DNA of 64,000 nt. It comes from Adiantum capillus-veneris (taxonomy: Eukaryota > Streptophyta > Polypodiopsida > Polypodiales > Pteridaceae). The stretch covers positions 93,590,840 to 93,654,839 of the forward strand of contig CM043971.1 in assembly GCA_014529385.2 (NCBI GenBank), read 5' to 3'. The position numbers were made by a program, and so were the translations under genes. Below, piece after piece: positions 34,678-46,154 of this stretch. Below the pieces are notes generated by a model. That model saw only the letters and a list, made by a program, of their open reading frames with translations. It was not told where the DNA came from and searched no databases. The first letter of the stretch is position 1; each line of letters opens with the position of its first letter.

Positions 34678-35628
34678 ATGTCTTCCGGCACTCGCAAGGG
34701 TTCTTCTTCTTCAACAAGGTCCACAACCATTGTGGAAAATGATCCAAAATCTCCTAAGTGTGGAGATAGCAACACAACCACCCAACCAACGACATCGGAA
34801 ACCATGATCATGGCGTACTTGGTATCATTGCAAGAGACCGTAAACAAACAAGGCGAGGACTTACGAGCACTTGCAATGGAGAATGGCACACTAAGGGTAC
34901 TTGTGGTTGAGAATGAGAATCTCAAGAGGACACTTGAGATACAAACAACACGTTTGATGCAACTTGAAGAGGAAGTCAAGGAATGTAAACGCTCTCTTGT
35001 GGACTTGAATGCTTTGAAGGAGCGGATGAGCAAAGTAGAACATGACCATGTATTGAAAGAGGAGAAATTTGACACTATGAGCCGGGATGTATGCGACATG
35101 AAAAATGTATGCACAAACAAGTCTTGGGCTGATGTATGTGGTAGCAATGTGGTTTCTAATTCCTCACTCATGCAAGCTATGGTTCAAACAAAGAATGTTG
35201 AGAATGTGGATGTGGAGGAGTTGAAGGAACGGGAGCGACGTTCCAAGAACATTGTTATTCGTGGAATTCCCGAAGAGAAGTTAGAGACACCTCCTTCTCT
35301 TGCCATTGTTATTGAAGATTTTTTCAAAACCCACTTTGGCATGTCCGGAGTTATGGTCTATGGAGCACATAGAGTGGGGAAGCAAGGAGCTCCTCGCTCG
35401 GGAGAATGGCCAATTGTATGCACCATGCCGGATGAGACCAAGCGAAAGATTATCCTTGATAATAGTTGGATCTATTTGAGGGATACAAAATGTTTTGTAT
35501 GTGAAGATCGCACTATTAAGCAACAAAATATGCGTCGCAAGGCATATGAGGAAAAGAATAATAAAAACAAGGAGATCTCTCATGAAGAAAATGTGCCCAA
35601 GGAGGAGGCAAGTCTCTCAAGCAAATAG
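34678..35628 (+). CDS. LINE ORF1: coiled-coil RNA-binding protein
   Basis: It encodes 316 residues. The N-terminus is S/T-rich. Residues about 40-125 form a coiled coil (LRVLVVENENLKRTLEIQTT). The C-terminal half carries RSKNIVIRGIPEEKLE, GAHRVGKQGAP and IVCTMPDETKRKIILD, the outline of the RRM-like domain of L1 ORF1 (Transposase_22 type). There is no zinc knuckle. It would bind LINE RNA and act as a nucleic-acid chaperone. Its TAG stop is followed in the same frame by ORF2 after two codons. Confidence 0.75.
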   Translation: MSSGTRKGSSSSTRSTTIVENDPKSPKCGDSNTTTQPTTSETMIMAYLVSLQETVNKQGEDLRALAMENGTLRVLVVENENLKRTLEIQTTRLMQLEEEVKECKRSLVDLNALKERMSKVEHDHVLKEEKFDTMSRDVCDMKNVCTNKSWADVCGSNVVSNSSLMQAMVQTKNVENVDVEELKERERRSKNIVIRGIPEEKLETPPSLAIVIEDFFKTHFGMSGVMVYGAHRVGKQGAPRSGEWPIVCTMPDETKRKIILDNSWIYLRDTKCFVCEDRTIKQQNMRRKAYEEKNNKNKEISHEENVPKEEASLSSK

Positions 35629-35634
35629 GGATGC

Positions 35635-38600
35635 GTGACCTATGAGACCGAGTTACAATTGAAAATATGCTTTTGGAATTGTAATGGATACCCATGGAAT
35701 GCGGGAGTTGGCATTGATGAACTAACAAGCAAAGCCGATGTTGTACTTCTTGTTGAAACTTGGGAGCATGATACACAAAGGATTAACGGCTTGGAGGATT
35801 ACAATGTACATTCATTGATGTGGTCAAAGAATCTCAAGCAACGAAGAGGACAAGGAGGGTTAGCATGTATGGTTAAGAAAGGATTGGAAGATTTTGTATC
35901 AATTGTGAAAGATGACAAGTACAAACGTTATGTATGGCTGAAAATTATGACACCAAAAAGAGCACCCATTTTTGTAGCCGGTTGCTACATTCCTCATCAT
36001 GATTCTCCCTTTTATGCTTGCATGGATAGAGATCAACCATTTTCTGATTTGGAAGAGGACATTGCTTATTTCAAAGGTGAAGGTGATGTTATTGTATTTG
36101 GGGATATGAATGCTCGCACAAAAACATTGCAACATGATACTCAACAATTTGATATGCCATACATTTCAAGGGAGTTGGAGGAAGTTCACTTGTATGATCG
36201 TACTTCAATGGATGAGAAAGAGCCGGATCACTATGGAAAGTTACTTTTACACATGTGTAATAGCACGGGTATGCTCATTGCCAATGGTGTATCTTTGTGG
36301 AGTGGAACCAATGGATTTACATGTAGAAGACATAATGGGGATAGTGTGATTGACTATATGCTACTCTCTAAAGCCATCATGTATCGCATAAAGAGTTTTA
36401 TGTTTGGTCAATGGACCCCGGAATCCGACCATCGCACCTTATGTATTGACCTTTCATGTAGAGAAGCAACTAAGCATGATAATCTCAGCCAAAGGAAAGA
36501 GAAGTTATCACTATGTATGGATTTCAAACGGGCACCAATGTACATTGAAATGGTTGAGCAAAAATTATGGATGACAAAGCTTCAATGTGATGCACCATTG
36601 GAAACTAAATGGGAAGCTTTCAAGAAAGCTATTTGTTCTTGTGCGGAAGAATGCTTTTCCATAAAGCATTTCCATGGTATCAACAAAGATAGATCACGCA
36701 AAAGGTGGTTTGATAAAGAATGTCAAGATGCTCGAAAGTCCTTGATAAAGCTTGATGCAACTATGGACAAAGACAACTATCAAAGTCATTTGCATACATG
36801 CAAGGCATTGATTCAAAAGAAGAGAAGAAGATGGGAAGTAAAGCAACAAGAATTTCAAGCCCAAGAAAAGGCACATGCATGTGGAAGATTTTGGAGAAAC
36901 TTGAGAGGAAAGCGGGTTGAGAATTTTGGTAACTTGAGTCTAGTGGATATGTACACACATTGTAGGCAATTATATGAGCAAGAAAATACTGAAAAAATGC
37001 CATTTTATGGTTCAGTCCCATGTATGCCGTCTTTTTTTACTATTGAGGATGTATGCAGTGGGCTTGAAAAGTTGGCCACTCGCAAAGCGGGAGATCTTCA
37101 AGGTATCAAGCCGGAGATGATCAAATGGACGGGAGATTTTACCCATGAGTGGATGTGTGTTATGTTCAACCTTGCACTTCAACATGGTATGCCTTATGAT
37201 TGGAGTACTAATTGGGTTAAGCCTTTGCATAAAGGAGGGGATGTAAAGAATGTAAGCAACTACCGGACTATAATGATTGGGTCTCTTATGGCAAAGTTGT
37301 TTGGGTGCATAATGGAGATGAAATTGAGTGATTGGGCTGAAGAGAATGACAAGCGTGCAAAGGGACAAGTGGGTTTTCGTCGATGCCATAGCACCATTGA
37401 TCATCTTGTCACTCTTCGTGTTCTCATGGAGGAAAGTCGGTTGAAAGGCAAGCGATTGTATTGTTGTTTTGTGGACTTTAAGAAAGCCTTTGATATGATT
37501 CCACGTAACAATTTGTGGAGAAGGATGGAAGAACTCCAAGTGCCAAGTGAGTTTATGCTTGCGGTTTCTCGAATCTATGAGAAGGTGATTTGTCAATTGC
37601 GCATGGGAAGAGAAATTTCAGAAATTTTTGTAAGCACTATTGGGGTTAAACAAGGATGTCCATTGTCACCAACTCTCTTTGGTCTATGCATCAATCAATT
37701 GGAACAAATGGTACTTGACTTTATGCAAGAAGAAGGCATTGAAGAGGTCGCTATTTGCAATGCGGTAATCATGCTTTTGTTGTATGCGGATGATGTAGTG
37801 CTTCTAGCACACACTTTAGAAGATGCACAAAAACTTATGGTTGTCCTTGAGAACTTTTGCTTGCATAGTGGGCTAATTGTAAATGAATCCAAAACAAAGG
37901 TTATGCTTGTGAAAACCAACCATAAGGAGAAGCCATGCATTGTGTACAACAACGAGACACTTGAAGTTGTTGAGAGCTTTAAGTACCTTGGCCTTGAGGT
38001 TCCATCCAATCACAAGTGGCATGAATGTGCTATGCGTCGTTTGGAAGCGGGAAAGAGAGCATATTATGCATTTGAGAACATGTGTAATGTGGGAAACATC
38101 AAGTGTTGGGTTCTCAAGAAGTATCTTTTTGATGCATTGGTGACACCGGTTCTTCTTTATGGAGTTGAAGTGTGGGGCGGGAGCATCTCAAAGTCTACTT
38201 GGAAAGAGTTTGAGAATGTCCAAAAGCGTTTTCTTACAAACTTTCTCCAAGTTAAGACACAAACACCATATATGCTCCTACTTCTTGAGTCGGGATCTCT
38301 TCCAATTGAGGTTATGGGCATGGAAAGGGTTGTGGAGTACATGATAAAGATGCGTCAAAACCCCTCACATCGACTTCCTACAATTACATGGGAAGCAAGC
38401 AAAAAAGTTCAAAAGACGCATAAAAGCAAGATCTTGAGCACGGGATGGATGCAAGACATAAAGAAGTGGTTTGGGAGATGGGATGCATTACACTTGCTAC
38501 ATGATGCTTCAATTGACTCTCAAGTGAATGAAGCGTTTCTACAACGCCAATGTATTACGGCTTGGGAGAAATCCGGTGGGTCACGCTTCATACATTACAC

Positions 38601-39027
38601 CACCTATATTGCCCCCAACTGCAAAACCATGTTCTTCGCTGAGAGAGGAAACCGTACTCACACTTACATGCTTGAGCCTATTCCCTTGTCCGCGATATGC
38701 ACTATCGCAGCAATTTGGCTTAGCTCCCATTTCCTTCGATGCGAGATAGGGCGTTGGGGCAATGGAGAAGAGTCAAATCGATTGTGCACATTATGCTCAC
38801 TGCAACTTCGAGAGTCTGAGTACCACACACTACTAGAGTGCTCAGCTTTTGATCACATCCGAACTTGCTTCTCTCACATTTTCAGCCATAACTTAGACCT
38901 ACACACTTTCCTCTCCCAGCCAAAGTGTGGGCTCTCCATTGCGACTCTCATCACTACAATTTTGGAGCATCGAGAGTCACTCATCAGCCATACACATACT
39001 ACATCAAATGTAACTTTGGTCCCATAG
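35635..39027 (+). CDS. LINE ORF2: endonuclease, reverse transcriptase, CCHC finger
   Basis: It encodes about 1,130 residues. An APE-type endonuclease starts at KICFWNCNGY and has VVLLVETWE, VIVFGDMNAR, DSVIDYML and ESDHRTL. RT follows: VKPLHKGGDVKNVSNYRTI, CFVDFKKAFDMIP, VKQGCPLSPTLFG and LLLYADDVVLLAH with YADD at about 37782-37793. Near the C-terminus CTLCSLQLRESEYHTLLEC is a CCHC finger. The protein nicks target DNA and primes cDNA synthesis there. There is no ATG near the frame start: the first in-frame Met lies about 60 codons in, inside the endonuclease. Expression therefore needs TAG readthrough from ORF1, reinitiation or a non-AUG start. Confidence 0.85.
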   Translation: MTYETELQLKICFWNCNGYPWNAGVGIDELTSKADVVLLVETWEHDTQRINGLEDYNVHSLMWSKNLKQRRGQGGLACMVKKGLEDFVSIVKDDKYKRYVWLKIMTPKRAPIFVAGCYIPHHDSPFYACMDRDQPFSDLEEDIAYFKGEGDVIVFGDMNARTKTLQHDTQQFDMPYISRELEEVHLYDRTSMDEKEPDHYGKLLLHMCNSTGMLIANGVSLWSGTNGFTCRRHNGDSVIDYMLLSKAIMYRIKSFMFGQWTPESDHRTLCIDLSCREATKHDNLSQRKEKLSLCMDFKRAPMYIEMVEQKLWMTKLQCDAPLETKWEAFKKAICSCAEECFSIKHFHGINKDRSRKRWFDKECQDARKSLIKLDATMDKDNYQSHLHTCKALIQKKRRRWEVKQQEFQAQEKAHACGRFWRNLRGKRVENFGNLSLVDMYTHCRQLYEQENTEKMPFYGSVPCMPSFFTIEDVCSGLEKLATRKAGDLQGIKPEMIKWTGDFTHEWMCVMFNLALQHGMPYDWSTNWVKPLHKGGDVKNVSNYRTIMIGSLMAKLFGCIMEMKLSDWAEENDKRAKGQVGFRRCHSTIDHLVTLRVLMEESRLKGKRLYCCFVDFKKAFDMIPRNNLWRRMEELQVPSEFMLAVSRIYEKVICQLRMGREISEIFVSTIGVKQGCPLSPTLFGLCINQLEQMVLDFMQEEGIEEVAICNAVIMLLLYADDVVLLAHTLEDAQKLMVVLENFCLHSGLIVNESKTKVMLVKTNHKEKPCIVYNNETLEVVESFKYLGLEVPSNHKWHECAMRRLEAGKRAYYAFENMCNVGNIKCWVLKKYLFDALVTPVLLYGVEVWGGSISKSTWKEFENVQKRFLTNFLQVKTQTPYMLLLLESGSLPIEVMGMERVVEYMIKMRQNPSHRLPTITWEASKKVQKTHKSKILSTGWMQDIKKWFGRWDALHLLHDASIDSQVNEAFLQRQCITAWEKSGGSRFIHYTTYIAPNCKTMFFAERGNRTHTYMLEPIPLSAICTIAAIWLSSHFLRCEIGRWGNGEESNRLCTLCSLQLRESEYHTLLECSAFDHIRTCFSHIFSHNLDLHTFLSQPKCGLSIATLITTILEHRESLISHTHTTSNVTLVP

Positions 39028-39060
39028 GTCACATTTGACCTCCGAGGACGATAATAAAAT

Positions 39061-40365
<1,305 letters not shown>

Positions 40366-40394
40366 TAGGGCTTGCCTTCTTCTTCGCCATAGCC

Positions 40395-40683
40395 ATGCGG
40401 AAGGAGGACACTATCACGTGCGTGAGTGCGGAGGGGTTCGAGTTCGTCATTGATTGCAAGGCTGCCATCGTCTCGAACACCCTCAAAAGCATGCTCAGCT
40501 CCGCTGGAGGCTTCAAGGAGACGGGAAGTCAAGCTTCCGGAGATAAGCACACCAGTTCTGGAAAAAGTATGTGAGTTTTTGTACTGGTCTTTGCAGTTTT
40601 CCAATGGCATTGAGACGGAGTTTGACATCGAGCCAAAAATGACTCCGGACTTGATCATGGCTGCGAATTTCCTGCACACATAG
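40395..40683 (+). pseudogene. ELC: Elongin C pseudogene
   Basis: The start, MRKEDTITCVSAEGFEFVID, and the end, FLYWSLQFSNGIETEFDIEP then LIMAANFLHT, with the natural stop match elongin C over its full length of about 95 residues. Elongin C is a BTB/POZ-fold adaptor of cullin E3 ligases and elongin complexes. A frameshift near 40520 separates the two halves, so it is inactive. No intron is seen, and a 5' UTR-like lead and about 185 bp of 3' UTR-like sequence accompany it. A processed copy or one captured by the MULE are both possible. Confidence 0.85.
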
Positions 40684-40865
40684 TGGTGGCTTCTTGGTCC
40701 ATAGAAGGATGAAGATTGATAGTGTTAAGTTTTTGTTAGAGCTGCCGCTTGACCTGCCTTTCATTGTGTAAATGTCATGCTAGCAAAGGTTTTCCACAAG
40801 GTGAATAGAGGGTCTTGTAAATTATAATTTTCAAGGATTTCATATCCAAGTGTCCTTTATGGTCC

Positions 40866-40868
<3 letters not shown>

Positions 40869-40910
<42 letters not shown>

Positions 40911-40911
40911 T
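40869..40911. repeat. (GA)n microsatellite
   Basis: A GA array with one A-rich interruption lies at the 3' end of the elongin C copy. Confidence 0.9.
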
Positions 40912-41022
40912 GTTAAGAATTAGCGCCATTGGCTTCGCTCCAATTAATTACCAGCAGAGTTATATTTCTAAGGGGGCCGGCTGTAGAGTAGAAAATCTTG
41001 CCGAAGCTGAGCATTGTGGGAG

Positions 41023-41336
41023 ATGGGAGCAGCTGAAGCACAGGAGCAAGTGGAGGAGAAGCCGTGGGGGATGATGCAGCACCTGCAGAAGCACAAGCCA
41101 ATGTCGTCAAGTGGTAGAGTTTGTGACGCTCCTGGTGGGGGCAGGCGTGGTGGTGGTGCAGTTGGCAGTGATGGCGCCGCTGCTGCTGTTGTTAAGCCCA
41201 TTGCTGGTGCCCGTGGGCTTTCTGATGGCGTTGTGCACGGAAGGTCCCCTCATAGCCGGGGGGGGGGGGACCATAACGACTATTTTTGCGGTGTCGTGGG
41301 TGTACAAGTATGTACTGACGGGGAGACAACCTGACG
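41023..41336 (+). pseudogene. Oleosin-like pseudogene
   Basis: ATG at 41023 opens MGAAEAQEQVEEKPWGMMQH. After a frameshift near 41108 the other frame reads VEFVTLLVGAGVVVVQLAVM, then the proline knot PLLLLLSPLLVP (P-x5-S-P-x3-P), and SWVYKYVLTGRQP, the conserved end of the oleosin hydrophobic hairpin. Oleosins coat seed and pollen oil bodies. One frameshift and the lack of a normal C-terminal tail make this inactive. The next stretch to 41857 has no recognised gene; an open frame at 41523-41723 is unassigned. Confidence 0.75.
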
Positions 41337-41857
41337 TTTCCCATGAATTGTTCCTTTTGATGAACATTGCAGCCTTCGCTTGCGGCCGATATCACAACCG
41401 CTTATATTTTTTAGGGAAAATTACCAAAATACCCCTCTAATTTGAGGAAATTCCCAAAATACCCTTGTATCTATTTTGGTTGGATTGTTCAAGATTTTCT
41501 AATCTTCATTTGTTTTTGACAATTGAGATCCGTTTTTGAGTGCTCAGCATGTAATTTGTCACCAGTTACCATCGCAAAAAAGGCAATTATGTCTAGAAGC
41601 AATTCATCTCCAAAGCCTACGAGAATTGCCACTGTGATTGAAGCCATCAATTGGATGGATGTTGAGGGACGTTTGAGTCTTTTGGACATGCTTGTATCTG
41701 ATGTTTTGGAAATGTCTTTCTAAGTTTTTTTCAAAAAAAAGAGAGGGAGAGAAAGAGAGAGAATCCGACTTGCTTCTGAGACTCTGAGAAAGCGGGACAA
41801 AGAGAAGCCCTGCAAGTGAGCAAGAGACATGACACTAAAAATTCATTAAACTCGGCC

Positions 41858-42118
41858 GCTAAGAGTGAGTGACCGGTGCTTGAAAAAAACTTTTTTCCAA
41901 AAACTTGTCAAACCTACATGTTCGAAACAATAGAGGTAAACTGACTAAATCTGAATGTTTTTACGCCAATTTACAACAAAAAAAAAAAACAAATTTTGGA
42001 GGTTTTCTCACCTTTACCTATGATATTTAGAGGTAAATTTGTAGGTGGGGTTACACTAAACCTAGGTTTGTGTTACACTAAACCTATGTTTTTTTCAAGC
42101 ATTGTGAGTGACTTATAG
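41858..42118. mobile_element. MITE-like element, about 260 bp
   Basis: Inverted ends of about 30 bp: CTAAGAGTGAGTGAC..GTGCTTGAAAAAAAC at the left and the reverse complement of GTTTTTTTCAAGC.TTGTGAGTGACTTATAG at the right. CGCTAAG occurs just at the left edge and again at about 42125, a possible target-site duplication. The interior is A/T-rich and non-coding, with an internal direct repeat GTTACACTAAACCTA. Confidence 0.6.
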
Positions 42119-42128
42119 AGGCGGCGCT

Positions 42129-42264
<136 letters not shown>

Positions 42265-42447
42265 GTCTAGATTGGTTGAGAGCATGCACACCCCTTCCAT
42301 GCACAGTTCGTTGCATAGTGGCAGAGTCAGGCCCTGTTTTGTGGAACTCTAGAAGAAGGTGGAGGTAGGGATTTACGCGCTACTAGAAAGACTGGTTTTT
42401 GAGAAAAGATTCCTTGGTTGTGATCCCACAACTGTGGAAGATGAACC

Positions 42448-42449
<2 letters not shown>

Positions 42450-42533
<84 letters not shown>
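42450..42533. repeat. (CT)n(CA)n compound microsatellite
   Basis: About 58 bp of CT passes into CA. It separates two short open patches (42359-42450 and 42534-42607) of unknown nature. Confidence 0.95.
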
Positions 42534-43839
42534 ATCCAAATTCTTTATCTTTGTTCTCGTCGAAAGATAGGGCCAAGGTGATTGCGAAGGCATTGCATAA
42601 GAGGTGATTGACAAGCTGTTGCATGCAAGTGGTGATTATCGTTCATGTCGATAGTACCTTATGATCTTCATCACCTCTCCCGCCCTTGGCCGCAAAGTCC
42701 TCGTGATTGGGGCCTCCTCTTTTGTAACTCAACATGAAAACTAAAAGAGTCCGTAGTCCATGAAAACTATTCTTTTCATGTATGTGATGTGAAGGATATT
42801 TTCCTTTTCCTCTCGTTTCTCAAGTGTCATGATTATACGCTGCAAGATCTTTTTTGCAAGCTAGACAAAATGGAGTCACTCACCCAAAAAAAATTATCTC
42901 CAATTTCAATAAGGTACAACCTAGCACCAAAGATTGCAAATACACATTGTTCATATTGGCTCCAACCTACCACTGTTTCCATTATGATTTAAGTTCTATG
43001 TATCTTGTGGGGTTTTGCTCTTTTTTATAATTGCTCGAAAAGGTTTGCTTGGAGTTTGAAATTCCTCATCCTACAGTCAACCATGGCTAGGCACATAACC
43101 ATCTATGGACGACAATGTGGCAACAAGATTGTATTTATGTTTGATGACAACATCTATGCACTTTCTTTCTCTTTTGTGATACAACATTATGAAATAATTA
43201 ATGCATTCAATTTGCATCCATTAACTCTAATGGGAGAGCATCTGAAGATAAAGGCTACTGAACATGCTAGTGGTGAAAAAATCTTCCTTCTCAATCATGG
43301 CCAATGTCAATTCTATAAGGTTTATAATGCTATTGAAAGCACACAAGGCATTGGAATGAAGGACACACTAGTAATAGTCAGATGGTCCCTCCAAAGTAGT
43401 TGGTAAACTACATGCAATGTCTTCACAAAGCATCCTACACATGGTACTCAAGCAAGCAAAGGATATCATTCAAGTTCAAGAGCTACCTATGCATTATGAT
43501 GGACATGTGGCATTTGAATTACCATCTTTTTTATCTATTTGTGCACAAATTTATGACAATTGCAACATGTGAATTTACCATGGAGAATAAGTTTGCACAA
43601 ATAGAGTTTTGGAATATGCTCAGCAAGATGGTTCAGAAGCAAGGATATGACTGTGTATCAATGTGTGTGTAATACATTAAATGAAGAGTATGGATCTTTT
43701 GTTTGAAATTATTTTAATGTGTGTGAACACATTAAAGGAAGACTATGGCTCTTTTTTTTGAGACTATTTGAGATGCAACATGGTTACTTTGCTACACTAT
43801 ACTCTATAGAGTAACTACTGAGATCTTGATCTAATCTTT
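42534..43839. other. MULE right interior without recognised genes
   Basis: Open frames at 42789-42992, 43005-43406 and 43400-43672 give no recognisable protein and have ordinary AT-rich composition. No MURA transposase motif is seen. Confidence 0.4.
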
Positions 43840-43906
43840 TTCATTGCTTATGCTCGCTCGGTTTCTTGTCCGCTCGGAAGTACTCGCTCGAGGATTGGGA
43901 TTCCTC
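43840..43906 (-). repeat. MULE right terminal inverted repeat
   Basis: The reverse complement starts GAGGAATCCCAATCCTCGAG and matches the left end at 38 of 67 positions ungapped, with the same CGAGC spacing. Confidence 0.75.
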
Positions 43907-43915
43907 CAACGAATC
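43907..43915. repeat. Target-site duplication of the MULE, right copy
   Basis: CAACGAATC, identical to 23663-23671. From here the E1 integrase frame resumes. Confidence 0.85.
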
Positions 43916-44304
43916 TTGAGTGGACTGGACATGAATTGTCAAAAAGACTTGAAATTTTGGAAAAGCTAGATGAGCAAAGGCTAACTGCTATAGCTCACAT
44001 CTCTGCACAAAAGCAAAAACAAAAATAGTTTTTTAATTCCCACTTAATCACAAAAATCTGCAAGAAAGGGGACTTAGTTTTAGTCTATTCCCTTAAGCAA
44101 CACATTCCCAAGTTTAAGAAAAATGGAAATGGACCATTTATCATTGAAGATGTATCTCCAAGCGGCGCCATAAAATTGTCCACCCTAGATGGTGAACCAA
44201 TGGCTAATTGGATTAGTGGATGTCGTTTAAAGAAATACAATTTGCCACTAACCAATGAATTGCTAGAAAGAATGCATGCAACCGTGCAAAGGAGGATTAA
44301 ATAA
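43907..44304 (+). pseudogene. E1 integrase, C-terminal part (part 2)
   Basis: From the second target-site duplication copy the frame reads NLEWTGHELSKRLEILEKLD, then after a stop KKGDLVLVYSLKQHIPKF, NGPFIIEDVSPSGAIKLSTL and WISGCRLKKYNLPLT. This is the SH3-like C-terminal domain and tail that follow the catalytic core in this Ty3 lineage. It joins part 1 (22331-23671) in frame once the MULE is ignored. Stops at 44026 and 44302 show decay. Confidence 0.85.
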
Positions 44305-44356
44305 CAACAGGTTATTGATGAAGCCCAGAGGAAGTTCGGCTTCGGGTACTCAAACG

Positions 44357-45238
44357 AAAAGCTACTCTCAGGAATCAACAGCTATCGATTCCCGTCAACA
44401 CTCTGGAAATAGATGACCGACAATGGGAATTGCCTAAAGATGCAGTTTCAATAGATAATGATAGGTTAGACGGAATGGACCTGCGCATCAAAGTACAGCT
44501 CAACAATCATAGCACCAATGCTTTGGTCGACACAGGAGCTAGAGTAAATGTAGTTAGTTATTCCACGTACAAGAAGGCAACAAGTCAAGCATTGACAGCA
44601 GGAATAGCGACAATCAAAGGATGCAACAAGAACCCAATCCCAACATTGGGAGTAGTCAACTTGAATGTGATAGTACATGGATGTTCATGTCCTCATCAAT
44701 TTGTATGCTTACTAGATGAACACATGAATGAGATGATGATTCTTGGAATTCCCTGGATGCGGATATACAAAGCAGTACCAGATTGGGATACAAATTAGCT
44801 CAAGCTATCACCTAAAGGCGGGCAACTCATTGTTCCAATTGCACCAAGCAAGGAGGAATGGAAAGGAAGCAATCAGCAAACCAAACCACAAAGTAATCAA
44901 TCTTCTCCATCCCCTCGACAAGCAAATGCTACAAGTAGCATGTAAGGAGTCATGAAAATTTGGGTACCAAAAGCACAGCTTAAGGATAAGCCGATTCAAA
45001 TATGGGTGCCCAAAACATCACCGACAAAACAAAAGAAGGTTCGAAGGGTAAAAACACAAAGACCAACATCTCAAAGCAAGGAACCTAACTTGAAATTGGT
45101 TTGGAAGAAAAAGGAGCACTTATCTTCTCCACAAACTGTAAAACCAATCAAGCAATGGCGAGTTAAGTCTCAAAAGACTCCACCACAACATACAGCACCA
45201 AGCAAACCAAGCTACCGATGGCGAGAAAAAGCTCAATA
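44357..45238 (+). pseudogene. E1 second retropepsin-like domain and W-x-P-K repeat protein
   Basis: After integrase the frame reads RKATLRNQQLSIPVNTLE, then a retropepsin-like domain: LRIKVQLNNHSTNALVDTGA with D-T-G-A, VNVVSYSTYKKA, and MMILGIPWM as the flap-side signature. After two stops comes a basic, repeat-bearing tail: KIWVPKAQL, QIWVPKTSP, LVWKKKEH, KQWRVKSQK, YRWREKAQ. Element A has the same domain order. Here the catalytic box of this extra protease is intact while the one before RT is destroyed. Its role is unknown; it could mature the 3' proteins. Confidence 0.65.
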
Positions 45239-46146
45239 ACATCCAAAAGTGCTACCAACAGCCCAAGCAATCAGCGTGCTGAAGCATCATGATGGCACCA
45301 TCAAGCAGAGAGCACACAAGCTACAAGATTTTCTCTTTGGAAGATAGCATCAGAAAGCCTCGACATCAGAAACCCTTGAGTTAATTACTCAAGACCCACC
45401 TCTTGCACAGCATATTGGTTTGAACTGCATTGATCTTCAAAGCATGGTAGAGCCAACCACGGCTATGCATAGACACAATTGTTCAATCCATGCACACAGT
45501 CGTCCCGGAGTACGCCATCTAGGAGAGGTGGAAGGGCACTAAGCAATTAAGGTCAATGTTTGAAGAGGGAGGAAAAAGTTTGATGTTAACGTGTGTTTTT
45601 TTGCAAAATTACCTAATAATGCCCTTATAATTCATCATCAAGGGAAAATTCACTGATAATATCTTGTAAATAGTGTATATACTATCAGAAAATCATCAAA
45701 AATAGTCTTTTTTGGTTATTTTTCATCATTTTTTTCAATATTGAGACTTAAAATGAAGAAATCCAACAAAAAACAAGAAGTTGTGTTTTTCAATGGATTT
45801 TATTAATTATTGGATTTTCACTTTACTTTTTTAGAGCATTTTTTTTTCTTTGATTTTTTTCAATAAACAGGTCAAAAATTAATAATAAATAGCAAAGAGG
45901 GTCAGATGGAAAAACGGAAGACGCGATGGTGATAAAAAAGACAAGGTAAACAAGCATAAAAATTTTCAATGAAATCAAAAGATGAAAACGGGAAGTCTAA
46001 ATTAGGTGGCCATACCTACTTTTGCAAAATTCTTGCAGAATGAGCTGCAGGAATCCGATCAAGGAAATGTTTGAGTCTAACATAGATTTCACGGCCTAGT
46101 AGGACTAACGAGGGAATCTAGGGAAAATTGGTTCAGAAAGTCCTGG
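45239..46146 (+). other. E1 intergenic stretch
   Basis: Very AT-rich and without an ORF. A purine run near 45566 (AGAGGGAGGAAAAAG) followed by TTTGATGTTAACG could be an internal polypurine-like site. Confidence 0.4.
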
Positions 46147-46154
46147 TATAAATA
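46147..46154 (+). promoter_or_regulatory. Internal TATA box upstream of the E1 3' ORF
   Basis: TATAAATA in CTGGTATAAATATCC, followed about 140 bp later by TGAGTG|GTAAGTTC (donor-like, 46286/46287). Near 47729 an acceptor-like TTCACTGCACAG|G precedes the ORF start by five bases. The layout mirrors the LTR, where a TATA box is followed 150 bp later by CAG|GTAAGA. This is inferred to drive or splice the 3' ORF RNA. Confidence 0.45.

Larger units (their letters stand above)
34454..39060 (+). mobile_element. Full-length LINE (non-LTR retrotransposon), apparently intact coding region
   Basis: It has a 224-bp 5' UTR, ORF1 (34678-35628), ORF2 (35635-39027) and a short 3' UTR ending GGACGATAATAAAA, followed by (TCTA)n and (TC)n instead of poly(A). 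Both coding regions are free of internal stops and lie in the same frame. A 5'-truncated relative starts at 39443. Both copies have (TC)n on both sides. ORF1 has an L1-like RNA-binding domain and ORF2 has EN, RT and a CCHC finger. The clade is uncertain. Confidence 0.85.

Noticed and set aside
35635-39027. LINE ORF2 as a host telomerase or group II intron RT
   Set aside because: APE endonuclease, YADD RT and a CCHC finger in LINE order, with a coiled-coil ORF1 upstream, identify a non-LTR retrotransposon.
45239-46146. Possible hidden LTR between integrase and the E1 3' ORF
   Set aside because: A purine run near 45566 and a TATA box at 46147 hint at it, but no TG...CA unit matching the flanking LTRs was found, so it is kept only as a promoter-like region.
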